Shown: piece after piece, positions 53,595-64,000 of the stretch
How positions within the stretch are numbered: position 1 is the first letter of the stretch
Layout of the letters: every line of letters starts with the position of its first letter
NCBI RefSeq assembly: GCF_020852455.1
Contig: NZ_JADZAT010000006.1
Coordinates: forward strand, 1 to 64,000
Direction of reading: 5' to 3'
Length of the DNA stretch: 64,000 nucleotides
From: Novosphingobium sp.
GTDB taxonomy: Bacteria > Pseudomonadota > Alphaproteobacteria > Sphingomonadales > Sphingomonadaceae
Notes under the pieces: model-generated
What the model was told of the DNA's origin: nothing
Seen by the model: only the letters and a program-made list of their open reading frames with translations
Database searches by the model: none
Made by a program: the position numbers and the translations under genes

Positions 53595-53960
53595 GTGACA
53601 GACAATCTTGACTCTCCCCGAAATGTCCTATATACAGGACATACCTTCTCGCTGGAGGAGACGCTCGAGTTTGCGAAATGGCTCAACAAGGAGCCTGATC
53701 GCAAAGGTCGTGCCATGATCGTCGATCGCCTCAGAAGAGCGGCGAACGGGAATTTCGGGACAATCCGCTCAGTGCATGGCGGGGTTTTCGAAATGAAGAT
53801 CGATCATGGGCCTGGCTATCGGGTTTACTACTTCCAGCGCGGAAAGCAGCTTGTCATCCTGCTTTGCGGCGGCGACAAGCGCACGCAGAAAGCCGATATT
53901 GCCTATGCAAGGCGGCTAAAGGAAGAGATCGAACGCCGTGGTGGAGACAAGGCCCTTTGA
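53595..53960 (+). CDS. RelE/ParE-type toxin, HigB-like
   Basis: 121 residues in the open frame; the conserved body is residues 20-120 (ETLEFAKWLNKEPDRKGRA, NFGTIRSVHGGVFEMKIDHG, YRVYYFQRGKQLVILLCGGDK). Matches the addiction-module killer family of mRNA interferases. The GTG at 53595 gives ~15 extra N-terminal residues and overlaps a promoter-like element, so the true start is uncertain. Followed by a 23-base overlap with its antitoxin gene. Confidence 0.85.
   Translation: MTDNLDSPRNVLYTGHTFSLEETLEFAKWLNKEPDRKGRAMIVDRLRRAANGNFGTIRSVHGGVFEMKIDHGPGYRVYYFQRGKQLVILLCGGDKRTQKADIAYARRLKEEIERRGGDKAL
53608..53641 (+). promoter_or_regulatory. promoter with dyad operator in the toxin 5' region
   Basis: TTGACT (53608-53613), 17 bases, TATACA (53631-53636). 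The -10 lies within the perfect dyad TGTCCT-N6-AGGACA (53624-53641), as expected for autorepression by an antitoxin or complex. Confidence 0.5.
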
Positions 53961-54225
53961 TGCCGCGAACTACCTCGAAACCGAGGAGGACATCCTCTAT
54001 TATCTCGAGGCGGCGATGGAAGGGAATGATCCCAAGCATATCGCCAGCGCGCTGGGTGATGTCGCACGATCCAAAGGCATGACCGAGATCGCCAAGAAGG
54101 CAGGACTTGGCCGCCAGGCGCTTTACAATGCTCTGTCCGAGAACGGCAACCCAACGCTCGAAACCCTTATCGCGGTCCTTAATGCGTTAGGTCTCGAATT
54201 GTCCGTCCAGAAGCGCGCCGCCTGA
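53938..54225 (+). CDS. HigA-like antitoxin (addiction-module antidote)
   Basis: 95 residues from a GTG. Helix-turn-helix in MTEIAKKAGLGRQALYNAL with following NPTLETLIAVLNALGLELSV, the standard XRE-type antitoxin. Toxin-before-antitoxin order is that of higBA. The HTH would bind the dyad upstream. Confidence 0.88.
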   Translation: MVETRPFDAANYLETEEDILYYLEAAMEGNDPKHIASALGDVARSKGMTEIAKKAGLGRQALYNALSENGNPTLETLIAVLNALGLELSVQKRAA

Positions 54226-54293
54226 TCGCTTCGCTCCAATCCGGACCCAGTTCCGGTTGCGCGGTCTCAGGGAAATCCCCTAGCCTGCCGGGC

Positions 54294-54521
54294 ATGGCTG
54301 ACACTCCGCATTACCACATCAACCTGTTCTGGTACCCGGTCGAGCGGTGTTGGGTGGCGGATGTGCCGGATCTGCGGCCATGCTCTGCGCAAGGCGCAAC
54401 GCCGGCCGAAGCGGCAGCGGCGGTCAGCGCAGCGATTGAGGCGTGGATTGCGGCGGCGCGCTCGGCTGAGCTGCCGGTGCCGGAGCCGTGCTACAGCCCT
54501 GCGCTCTACGCTGCGGCCTGA
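54294..54521 (+). CDS. HicB-like domain protein without HicA
   Basis: 75 residues: a single HicB-type RNase-H-like fold (YWYPVERCWVADVPDL-type opening, then GATPAEAAAAVSAAIEAWIA). No C-terminal DNA-binding part and no hicA next to it, so an orphan antitoxin or unrelated small protein. Weak ribosome site. Confidence 0.65.
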   Translation: MADTPHYHINLFWYPVERCWVADVPDLRPCSAQGATPAEAAAAVSAAIEAWIAAARSAELPVPEPCYSPALYAAA

Positions 54522-54601
54522 GGGCAAGGCGGCAACCGCTGGGGATTGAACGAGGCTGGGCACCCTTCCCTCGGGCAATGCAGCGCTCTAGGCTGCGCAC
54601 C

Positions 54602-55876
54602 ATGAGCGACACCGCTGGCCCCACTTTTTCCCGCAGGACATTCGCGCTGGGCGGCGGGGCGGCCACTGCGGCACTACCGGCTGCACCTGCCATGCGCGGG
54701 ATCGTCTCGGTTTCCGCCAATGTCGGCAGCGGGTTGGATCGGCTGACCGCCAGGGCCGCCCTCGCCGGGAGCGAAACCGCCTATGCCCTGCTGACCCACG
54801 CCGGCGCGACCGACCGGCAGGGTCGCCGCTCGGCCGATCTGGTCAAGGGTGTGCTGGGCGATCGGCTGGTGGCACTGCTGGCGCCCGAGCATGGCCTGTC
54901 GGGCCAGGCCGCTGCGGGTGAGAATGTTGGTGACGGGCATGACAAGGCCACCGGTCTGCCAGTCTACAGCCTGTACGGCGAACGCCGCGAGCCACCGGCT
55001 GACCTGCTCGCGCGGATCGGGTGCCTGATCATTGACCTGCAGGATGTTGGCCTGCGCCCCTTCACCTATGCCGCGACGATGGTCGATGCGATGCGCGCGG
55101 CTGCGGCCAGCGGCGTGCGCGTGCTGGTGCTCGACCGGCCGAATCCGTTGGGCGGGCTGAGGATCGACGGGCCGCTGCCCGAACCCGGCTTCAGCTCGCA
55201 CGTCAGCGCACTGCAGGTGCCGTTCCGCCACGGGATGACCATGGGCGAGATCGCCCGGCTGGTGCACTGGCAGGAGAAGCTTTCCAACCGGCTCAACGTG
55301 GTGAAATGCATCGGCTGGTCGCGCCGGTTTGGCACCAATATCTTCCGCGGCAAGACCGCGATGGCCTTCACCCCGCCGTCTCCCAACCTGCGCAGCCCGC
55401 AGGCAGTGCTGGCCTATGCCGCCACGGTGCTGATCGAAGGCACCAACCTGTCCGAAGGGCGCGGCACCGATCGCCCGTTCGAGACCGTGGGCGCGCCGTG
55501 GTGCCAGGGTGAGGCGCTGGCCCGGGCGATGACCGCGCTTGACCTGCCCGGCGTCAGCTTCGCGCCGCTGCGCTTCACTCCCACCAGTTCAAAACATCAG
55601 GGCCAACCGTGCGACGGCCTGCGGATCGAGGTGCGGGTCGAACAGGTCTTTGACCCGCTGCTGACCGGCCTGTCGCTGATCGCCACGCTGCGCCGGATGC
55701 ACCCGGAGCGGTTCGCCTTCCTGCCCGGCAAACCGCCGTTTTTCGATCTGCTGATCGGCAATGCCTGGGTGCGCGAGGCGCTGCTGGCGGGCCAGACGCC
55801 CGCCGCGATCGTCAGGCGCTGGCCAGGCGAAGTCAGCGCATTCGAGAAGCTGCGCCGGCCAGCGCTGATCTACTAG
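54602..55876 (+). CDS. DUF1343 / NamZ-like exo-N-acetylmuramidase
   Basis: 424 residues with a Tat-type signal (SRRTFALGGGAATAALP). Family motifs: LLAPEHGLSGQAAAGE, GLPVYSLYGERREP, LIIDLQDVGLRPFTYAATM, LDRPNPLGG and EGTNLSEGRGTDRPFETVGAPW. Members such as B. subtilis NamZ release N-acetylmuramic acid from peptidoglycan ends. A wall-recycling role fits; activity is inferred. Its stop lies inside the left end of a repeat element. Confidence 0.85.
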   Translation: MSDTAGPTFSRRTFALGGGAATAALPAAPAMRGIVSVSANVGSGLDRLTARAALAGSETAYALLTHAGATDRQGRRSADLVKGVLGDRLVALLAPEHGLSGQAAAGENVGDGHDKATGLPVYSLYGERREPPADLLARIGCLIIDLQDVGLRPFTYAATMVDAMRAAAASGVRVLVLDRPNPLGGLRIDGPLPEPGFSSHVSALQVPFRHGMTMGEIARLVHWQEKLSNRLNVVKCIGWSRRFGTNIFRGKTAMAFTPPSPNLRSPQAVLAYAATVLIEGTNLSEGRGTDRPFETVGAPWCQGEALARAMTALDLPGVSFAPLRFTPTSSKHQGQPCDGLRIEVRVEQVFDPLLTGLSLIATLRRMHPERFAFLPGKPPFFDLLIGNAWVREALLAGQTPAAIVRRWPGEVSAFEKLRRPALIY

Positions 55877-56022
55877 GGTTTGTCCTGTTTAGGTTGAAGC
55901 ACTTGAGCCCTTCCCCCTGGGGAAGGGTTGGGATGGGGTACGGCTCTCCCGCCGGCGTGGAACCCCCACCCCCTACCCCTCCCCAAGGGGAGGGGAGTTT
56001 CCATTTTAACAGGACAAACCCT
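55875..56022. repeat. 148-base element with 15-base perfect inverted ends
   Basis: AGGGTTTGTCCTGTT at 55875-55889 and its exact inverse at 56008-56022 enclose two GGGGAGG-type palindromes (near 55909-55926 and 55977-55992). It starts in the last two bases of the NamZ-like stop codon. Confidence 0.8.
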
Positions 56023-56035
56023 GGAAGGTTTCCGC

Positions 56036-57706
<1,671 letters not shown>

Positions 57707-57799
57707 CTGCGAAGCCACCACGTTTCCTGAAAACGCGGCAGCTTAGGCTGAACTTGGTTAAGGCGCGGTAACCATGAGCAGCCAGGCTCTTGGCGGAAA

Positions 57800-58552
<753 letters not shown>

Positions 58553-58645
58553 CGCATGCACTCCTGCCTAGTGTGGCGAGCAGAGCATTATCGCGGCGGC
58601 AAATTCAAGTCCCGCGCCGGGGTTTGCAACAATTGCGGTCGCGGG

Positions 58646-58801
58646 TCAGAGATCGGCCTGGGCGGCAACGCGCTTGGCCCGGCCTTCGGCCGCGCTCTTT
58701 TCCAGCTTGCTCTGGAATGACAGCATCGCCCCCAGCGAGGTGACCGTCAGTGCCAGCGCCACCAATGCACCGATCCATTGGGCGGAAGTAAGGTTTTTCA
58801 T
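58646..58801 (-). CDS. small single-span membrane protein
   Basis: 51 residues (MKNLTSAQWIGALVALAL...) with one membrane helix and a Lys/Arg/Ala-rich C-terminal tail. GGAGAG precedes the ATG. A perfect TATAAT lies 45 bases upstream. No family recognised. Confidence 0.7.
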   Translation of the reverse strand: MKNLTSAQWIGALVALALTVTSLGAMLSFQSKLEKSAAEGRAKRVAAQADL

Positions 58802-58845
58802 CGCAGCTCTCCTGAATGTGGCCTTGATGAATGATATGTTATGTT

Positions 58846-58874
58846 ATTATATTTGGCCTGTCGAGTCCGATTGC
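58846..58874 (-). promoter_or_regulatory. TATAAT box before the small membrane protein
   Basis: TATAAT at 58851-58846 in an AT-rich island unlike its surroundings; a -35 at the right distance is poor. Confidence 0.35.
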
Positions 58875-58895
58875 ATCACGGTCGGTCCCGGCGGT

Positions 58896-60371
58896 TCAGC
58901 CGCTCACGTTCCGCCGGAACAGCACGCGATCCTCGGGCCCGAACCCGCGATGCCAGATCACGAAGCCATAAGTGGCGAGGATTGTCGGCAGCCCCACCAG
59001 CAGCGAAAGCCACCAGGGCTGAATTTGCTGGGTCAGCCAGCCGACCAGCACCGCCGGTGCCGCCGCCCAGATCAGCGGCCAGCGCCAGTTGTTGACGCTT
59101 GCACCCAGAATCCGCGACAGCAGCCAGGCCTTGGCCAGCGAGGCGACCCCCAGCGAAAGCGCCAGCGCGGCCGCAGCGGCCGCGGCCTGGAACTTGTCGT
59201 TCAGGCCCATGTCGCGCATCATCTCGATGCCCACAAAGGTCAGCACCGCCTGCAAGGCGATCGTTGCCAGACTGATCGCCAGATTGGGCATCCGCGCGAC
59301 ATAGACCAGCGCGGCCTCGCTCACCACGGCGGTGGCGGCAACCACTTCGGCGGCCAGCAGGAAGCTGAGCGCACCGGTGCCGCCAACGAAATCCTTGCCG
59401 ACCAGCCGCATCACATCGGTGCCGGGGATCGCCAGCGCCAGCGCGATTCCCGCCTGCAGCGCGATGATCCAGAACCCGACCTGGCGGACCTGCGCGGCAA
59501 TCGCGGCGAAATTGCGTTCCTTGAGGTTGCGGGTGATCACCGGGCCCAGGATCGGCTCGAAACTGGTCTTGAGCTTCTGCGGCAGCGAAGCGACCTGCTG
59601 GGCGGCGAAATAGACCCCCACCGCGGTTGGCGAGGTCAGGAAGCCCAGGATCGCGATATCAAGCTTGCGCGTGCTCCATTCGACCAGATCGGCCCCCGCC
59701 AGCGGGAACGAAAGCAGCGCCAGCCGCCCGATCCGCAACGGATGCGGGCTCCAGTTCTGCGGCAACCCGATCGAACGCAGCAAGGGCGCGAAGGCGACCA
59801 GCGCGGCGGCATATTTGGCAACGATGTAGGACAGCGCCAGCCCGCCATCGGGCACCAGCCAGAGGAAGGCCACCGCCGCCAGCGTCTGCACCCAGGGCTC
59901 AACCAGCGAGCGGGCGCGCACCGTCGCGCCGATGTTGTACGAATAGGCCAGCGCCGCCAGCGCGACATCGGTCAGCGCATTCGCCACGATCGCGATCGGC
60001 AACAGGTGATCGAACAGGCCATATTGTCCGCTGGGGAACATCGGCGCGGGAAACAGGTAGAGCAGCGCCGCGACGGTGGCGGACAGCATGAAGGTCAGCA
60101 GCAGCCCGTCGGCAATGACATGCGCCGGTTCGCGCGGATCTTCGGATAGCCGCTGGGCCAGGCCGCGACGCTGGCCGAGCGCGCAAAGCTGCGCCGCCAG
60201 TTCGACAATCACCAGCGCCGAGGCATAACGCCCCATCGCTTCGACCCCATAGAACTGTCCGGCGATGAACAGGAACGGCGCGGTACCGCCCAGTCGCAGC
60301 ACGAAGCCCAGGAAATTGGTCCGCCCGCCCTTGGCCAGCGCCTGGATGTCCTGCTGCTGGCGCTCGCTCAC
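58896..60371 (-). CDS. polysaccharide/oligosaccharide flippase
   Basis: 491 residues with about 12-14 membrane helices, MOP-superfamily (Wzx-like) character; opening GGRTNFLGFVLRLGGTAPFL is typical. It probably flips a lipid-linked sugar across the inner membrane. It overlaps gpsA by 4 bases, so is co-transcribed with tsaD and gpsA. No glycosyltransferases are in the window, so the sugar is unknown. Confidence 0.85.
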   Translation of the reverse strand: MSERQQQDIQALAKGGRTNFLGFVLRLGGTAPFLFIAGQFYGVEAMGRYASALVIVELAAQLCALGQRRGLAQRLSEDPREPAHVIADGLLLTFMLSATVAALLYLFPAPMFPSGQYGLFDHLLPIAIVANALTDVALAALAYSYNIGATVRARSLVEPWVQTLAAVAFLWLVPDGGLALSYIVAKYAAALVAFAPLLRSIGLPQNWSPHPLRIGRLALLSFPLAGADLVEWSTRKLDIAILGFLTSPTAVGVYFAAQQVASLPQKLKTSFEPILGPVITRNLKERNFAAIAAQVRQVGFWIIALQAGIALALAIPGTDVMRLVGKDFVGGTGALSFLLAAEVVAATAVVSEAALVYVARMPNLAISLATIALQAVLTFVGIEMMRDMGLNDKFQAAAAAAALALSLGVASLAKAWLLSRILGASVNNWRWPLIWAAAPAVLVGWLTQQIQPWWLSLLVGLPTILATYGFVIWHRGFGPEDRVLFRRNVSG

Positions 60372-61360
60372 TGGCCGGGCCCTTCGGCCTTGAGCGGGCG
60401 GGCCAGCAGTTCGGCGACCACTTGCCGCGCGGGTGCTTCGCCCTTGAGCAGGCGGTTGACCGCCGCGACGATCGGCAGGTCGATCCCGTCGGCTGCGGCA
60501 AGGTCGGCCAGCACCGGCGCGGTATGCGCGCCTTCGGCAACCGAATTCTTGCCATCAAGCGCCTCGGCGGCGGACAGCCCTTCGCCCAGCGCCTTGCCGA
60601 GCGAGAAATTGCGGCTGGAGGTGGACGAACAGGTCAGCACCAGATCGCCAAGCCCGCACAGGCCCGCCAGCGTTTCCGCCCGCGCCCCGCGCGCCAGGCC
60701 AAAGCGCAGCATTTCGGCATAGCCGCGCGCGATCAGTGCAGCGCGGGCGTTCTGGCCCAGTCCCAGGCCATCGACCACCCCGCAGGCGATCGCCAGCACG
60801 TTCTTGACCGCGCCGCCGATCTCCGCCCCGGTAACATCGTCCGAATAATAGGGCCTGAGCGACGGGCGCGAGATCGCCGGAGCCAGCCGCGCCCATTGCT
60901 CCTCCCCCCCGGCACAGGCCAGGGTTACCGCCGTGGGCAAGCCGGCGACGACTTCATGCGCAAAGGTCGGGCCGGACAGCACCGCCAGCGTGGCCTGCGG
61001 CGCAGCGGCAGCGGCGACATCGGCCATCAGCCGCCCGGTGCCAGCCTCGATCCCCTTGGAACACAGCACCAGATCGCGCTGCCCCGCTGGCAGGCCTGAC
61101 AGCACGCGGGCCAGATGCTGGGCCGGGGTGACCACCAGCAGCACCGGCAGGTCAGCAAGATCGCCCAGATCGCTGGTCGCCCGGATCTGCGGCGCCAGAC
61201 TGGCGCTGGGCAGGAACAGGCTGTTGGTGTGGCGAGTGTTGATTTCCTCGACCAGTTCGGCCTCGCGCGCCCAGATCGTCACCGCTCCGCCCTGACTGGC
61301 CATGGCCTGGGCCAGCGCGGTACCCCAGGCTCCCGCCCCGATGACGCCGATCGGCTTCAT
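60368..61360 (-). CDS. gpsA: glycerol-3-phosphate dehydrogenase [NAD(P)+]
   Basis: 330 residues. Makes sn-glycerol 3-phosphate for phospholipids. NAD loop [46 protein letters not shown] with the catalytic Lys region [11 protein letters not shown]. It overlaps tsaD by 4 bases, the common tsaD-gpsA pair. Confidence 0.96.
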   Translation of the reverse strand: MKPIGVIGAGAWGTALAQAMASQGGAVTIWAREAELVEEINTRHTNSLFLPSASLAPQIRATSDLGDLADLPVLLVVTPAQHLARVLSGLPAGQRDLVLCSKGIEAGTGRLMADVAAAAAPQATLAVLSGPTFAHEVVAGLPTAVTLACAGGEEQWARLAPAISRPSLRPYYSDDVTGAEIGGAVKNVLAIACGVVDGLGLGQNARAALIARGYAEMLRFGLARGARAETLAGLCGLGDLVLTCSSTSSRNFSLGKALGEGLSAAEALDGKNSVAEGAHTAPVLADLAAADGIDLPIVAAVNRLLKGEAPARQVVAELLARPLKAEGPGQ

Positions 61361-62385
61361 GCCTTGACCCCCGCGCCGCGCACCGGGGCGGCATCGGGAT
61401 CGAGCGGCCAGCGCGGGCGCGCCATGAAATCGAGCGGATCAGACTGGCCCAGCCGTTCGATCCCGGCCCAGGCGATCATCGCCGCATTATCGGTGCACAG
61501 CGCCAGTGGCGGCGCCACGAAGGGCAGGCCGTGTTCGCCCGCCAGAGCTTCCAGCGCGCCGCGCACCGCCTGGTTGGCCGCAACTCCGCCCGCCACCACC
61601 AGCGCACTGGGCGCATCGGCCAGGCTCAGCGCCAGGCGGGTCCGGTCAATCACGCAATCGAGCGCAGCCTGCTGGAACGCGGCGGCGATATCGGCATCCT
61701 GATGGATTCCGGCCTGCTTGGCCCGCAAGACTGCGCTTTTGAGCCCGGCAAAGCTGAAATGCGGTTCGGCACTGCCCAGCAGCGGGCGCGGCAGCGGCAC
61801 GGCGCGGGGGTTCCCCTCACGCGCCAGCCGCTCCACCGCCGGGCCGCCGGGAAAGCCCAGCCCCAGCACCTTGGCGGTCTTGTCAAACGCCTCGCCCAGC
61901 GCATCGTCGATCGTGGTGCCCAGCCGGCGATAGCGGCCCACTCCTTCGACCAGCAGCAACTGGCAATGCCCGCCCGAAACCAGCAGCAGCAGATAGGGAA
62001 ATTGCAGCGCCGGATCGGCCAGCCGCGGCGACAGCGCGTGCCCTTCCAGATGGTTGATCGCGATCAGCGGCTTGTCGCTGGCCATGGCGAGCGCCTTGGC
62101 CGTCACCAGCCCGACCATCACCCCGCCGATCAGCCCCGGCCCGGCGGTGGCGGCCACGGCATCGACCTCGCCCAATGCCATCCCGGCATCGGCCAGCGTC
62201 GCCTCGATCAGGGGCGCGAGTCGCTCGGCATGGGCGCGCGCAGCGATTTCGGGGACCACTCCGCCATAGGGGCGATGAAAATCGTCCTGCGAAGCGATCC
62301 GCTGCGCAAGAATCGTGCGACCGCTATCGACCAATGCGGCTGCGGTTTCGTCGCAAGACGATTCAATTCCGAGGACAATCCCCAT
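61357..62385 (-). CDS. tsaD: tRNA threonylcarbamoyladenosine transferase subunit TsaD
   Basis: 342 residues from the ATG at 62385 (a GTG two codons upstream is possible). ASKHA fold; metal-binding [11 protein letters not shown] and the [11 protein letters not shown] start are diagnostic, with the [17 protein letters not shown] loop. It transfers threonylcarbamoyl to A37 of tRNAs reading ANN codons. Divergent from hemC with a 43-base spacer. Confidence 0.96.
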   Translation of the reverse strand: MGIVLGIESSCDETAAALVDSGRTILAQRIASQDDFHRPYGGVVPEIAARAHAERLAPLIEATLADAGMALGEVDAVAATAGPGLIGGVMVGLVTAKALAMASDKPLIAINHLEGHALSPRLADPALQFPYLLLLVSGGHCQLLLVEGVGRYRRLGTTIDDALGEAFDKTAKVLGLGFPGGPAVERLAREGNPRAVPLPRPLLGSAEPHFSFAGLKSAVLRAKQAGIHQDADIAAAFQQAALDCVIDRTRLALSLADAPSALVVAGGVAANQAVRGALEALAGEHGLPFVAPPLALCTDNAAMIAWAGIERLGQSDPLDFMARPRWPLDPDAAPVRGAGVKA

Positions 62386-62428
62386 CCCCACTTTCCCTTA
62401 AAGAGATTGCGCACTAGCACAAGCGGCC

Positions 62429-63355
62429 ATGCTTGAACGTCCACTAAGGCTCGGTACCCGCAAGTCCCCTCTGGCCATGGCCCAGGCCGAGGAAGCGCGC
62501 GACCGGTTGGTGGCGGCGCACCCCGGCCTGACGGTCGAACTGGTCCCGGTTACCGCCAGCGGTGACAAGGTGCTTGACCGCCCGCTGGCCGAAATCGGCG
62601 GCAAGGCGCTGTGGACCAAGGAGCTCGACGCCTGGCTGCTGGGGGGTGAGATCGACCTGGCGGTCCATTCGCTGAAAGACGTCGAAACGCTGCGCCCGGC
62701 GGAAATCACGATTGCGGCGATCCTGCCGCGCGAGGATGTGCGTGACGTGCTGGTCGGCGCGGCTTCGCTGGACGAACTGCCAGCCGGCACGCGGATCGGC
62801 ACCAGCGCCCCGCGCCGCGCGGCACAGGCGCTGCATTTGCGGCCCGATTGCCAGGTGGTCGGCTTTCGCGGCAACGTCCAGACCCGGCTGGCCAAGCTTG
62901 CAGCCGGCGAGGCTGACGTGACCCTGCTGGCACTGGCCGGGCTCAACCGGCTGGGCAATGCTGCGGTCGGCACCCCGCTCAACCCGCGCGAGTGGCTGCC
63001 CGCGCCGGGCCAGGGCGCGATCGCGATCGAGTGCCGCGCTGCCGATGACGCGACCCGCCAGCTGCTCGCCGCGATCGACCATCTGCCCAGCCGCCAGGCA
63101 GTAGCGGCCGAACGGGCGCTGCTGGCCGCGCTGGGCGGCAATTGCCACAGCCCGATCGCGGTCTTTACCGAAGTGGTGGGTGACCGGCTGGCGATGCGCG
63201 CCGCGCTGCTCAGCCCCGATGGTTCCGACAAGGTGGAAGCGCGGCACAGTTTCGCACCCGGCGATCCGCAGGGCCCACGCGACCTTGCCACCCAGCTGCT
63301 GGCCCAGGCCGGCCCGGCGATCCGCGCCCATTTCGATCCACCGGAGGCGGGCTGA
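62429..63355 (+). CDS. hemC: porphobilinogen deaminase (hydroxymethylbilane synthase)
   Basis: 308 residues. Joins four porphobilinogens into hydroxymethylbilane. Opening LRLGTRKSPLAMAQAEE, catalytic Asp in HSLKDVETL, and the dipyrromethane-binding Cys in LGGNCHSPIAVF are present. Followed 3 bases later by hemD, the standard pair. Confidence 0.96.
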   Translation: MLERPLRLGTRKSPLAMAQAEEARDRLVAAHPGLTVELVPVTASGDKVLDRPLAEIGGKALWTKELDAWLLGGEIDLAVHSLKDVETLRPAEITIAAILPREDVRDVLVGAASLDELPAGTRIGTSAPRRAAQALHLRPDCQVVGFRGNVQTRLAKLAAGEADVTLLALAGLNRLGNAAVGTPLNPREWLPAPGQGAIAIECRAADDATRQLLAAIDHLPSRQAVAAERALLAALGGNCHSPIAVFTEVVGDRLAMRAALLSPDGSDKVEARHSFAPGDPQGPRDLATQLLAQAGPAIRAHFDPPEAG

Positions 63356-63358
63356 GCG

Positions 63359-64000
63359 ATGGTGCCGCTGGTCATCATCCGCCCCGAGCCTGGCAATGCG
63401 GCAAGTGTCGCTGCTGCCCAGACGCTGCGGATGGAGGCCCACGGCTTCGCGCTGTTCGAAGTGGCGGCGAAAAGCTGGGAGGCGGTCCCGCCGGACCAGT
63501 TTGATGCGCTGCTGATCGGCAGCGCCAACGTGTTCCGCCACGGCGGCCGCGGGCTCTCCGCACTGAAGGGCCTGCCGGTCTATGCCGTGGGCGAAGCAAC
63601 CGCCCAGGCCGCGCGCGATGCCGGTTTCACGGTCAGCCAGATCGGCGAGGGCAACATGCAGGCGCTGCTCGCCCAGCTCGATCCCGCACATCGCCGCCTG
63701 TTACGGCTGGCCGGCGATGAGCGCGTCCCGCTGACGCTGCCCCGGGGCGTGACCATGGAAGAACGCGTGGTCTACGCCAGCATCTCCCGGCCCTTCCCGC
63801 CCGAACTGGTCGAACTGCTGAGCGAACCGGCGATCATTGCCGTCCATTCGGTCGAAGCTGCCCGGCACCTTTCCGCGCAATGCGTCAGCCACGCGATCAA
63901 GCGTGCACCGCTGCGGATCGCCGCGCTGTCAAACCGGATTGCCAGCGCGGCCGGCGATGGCTGGGGCGAAGTGGCAGTGGCCAGCCTGCCGCAAGACAAG
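63359..64000 (+). CDS. hemD: uroporphyrinogen-III synthase, partial at window end
   Basis: 214 residues visible (MVPLVIIRPEPGNAASVAAA...), reading frame open at the edge. HemD proteins are poorly conserved, but the PLVIIRPEPGN opening and the later HSVEAARHL and ALSNRIASAA segments fit, as does the place after hemC. It closes hydroxymethylbilane to uroporphyrinogen III. Confidence 0.85.
   Translation, partial: MVPLVIIRPEPGNAASVAAAQTLRMEAHGFALFEVAAKSWEAVPPDQFDALLIGSANVFRHGGRGLSALKGLPVYAVGEATAQAARDAGFTVSQIGEGNMQALLAQLDPAHRRLLRLAGDERVPLTLPRGVTMEERVVYASISRPFPPELVELLSEPAIIAVHSVEAARHLSAQCVSHAIKRAPLRIAALSNRIASAAGDGWGEVAVASLPQDK

Overview
The window reads as a chromosomal segment of a GC-rich alphaproteobacterium, most likely from the Sphingomonadales (Sphingomonadaceae/Erythrobacteraceae). 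The evidence is the collinear cytochrome aa3 block (ctaC-ctaD-ctaB-coxF-like-ctaG-ctaE-DUF983-SURF1-thrC), the pyrE-pdxJ-acpS-lepB string, the tlpA/argH/lipoprotein/lysA neighbourhood, a serC-serA leader of the type described in alphaproteobacteria, two exact GAAC-N7-GAAC boxes (the alphaproteobacterial LexA type) and many small intergenic palindromes of the sphingomonad kind. Species assignment is inference.

Layout. 1-12.5 kb, minus strand: a tightly overlapping run from ctaC (promoter near 12440) through the aa3 oxidase and its assembly factors, then threonine synthase, an RlmI-like methyltransferase, folB and molybdopterin genes moaA-moaD-moaE. 12.5-18.0 kb, plus strand: pyrE-pdxJ-acpS-lepB, an AI-2E-type permease, a DUF3089 hydrolase and ruvX. 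18.0-20.1 kb, minus strand: an unassigned cassette of a 52-residue acidic peptide and two related proteins, one with a cupin-like His-x-His...His motif set. 20.2-25.3 kb: two hotdog thioesterases, a siroheme-synthase N-terminal protein, lysA, an LptM-like lipoprotein, argH and a TlpA-like thioredoxin. 25.3-34.1 kb: tRNA-Val, an SOS-box-controlled winged-helix regulator, an L,D-transpeptidase, purA, a secreted hydrolase and the serC-serA-hisZ operon with an RNA leader.

34.3-46.2 kb is more accessory: an extensin-like lipoprotein, secreted proteins of unknown function, an Rrf2 regulator divergent from a membrane/AhpD-like fusion, a DDAH-like enzyme, a PilZ protein, two acyl-CoA dehydrogenases, and long inverted repeats. 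46.2-48.3 kb is a visibly lower-GC type II restriction-modification operon (C5-cytosine methyltransferase plus Eco29kI-like GIY-YIG nuclease) whose promoter carries an exact LexA-type box over its -10. 48.4-58.8 kb holds an amidohydrolase, three tiny ORFs, uvrB, a HigBA-like toxin-antitoxin pair, a lone HicB-like protein, a NamZ-like (DUF1343) protein, a chemoreceptor and a Pro-Glu-repeat protein. 58.9-64 kb returns to core genes: a polysaccharide flippase, gpsA, tsaD, and divergent hemC-hemD (hemD is cut by the window end).

Best candidates for undescribed biology are (i) the peptide plus paired cupin-like cassette at 18016-20055 and (ii) the apparently SOS-controlled restriction-modification operon at 46267-48319, together with the SOS-box regulator gene at 25785-26833. 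No CRISPR array, rRNA, insertion sequence or prophage was seen.
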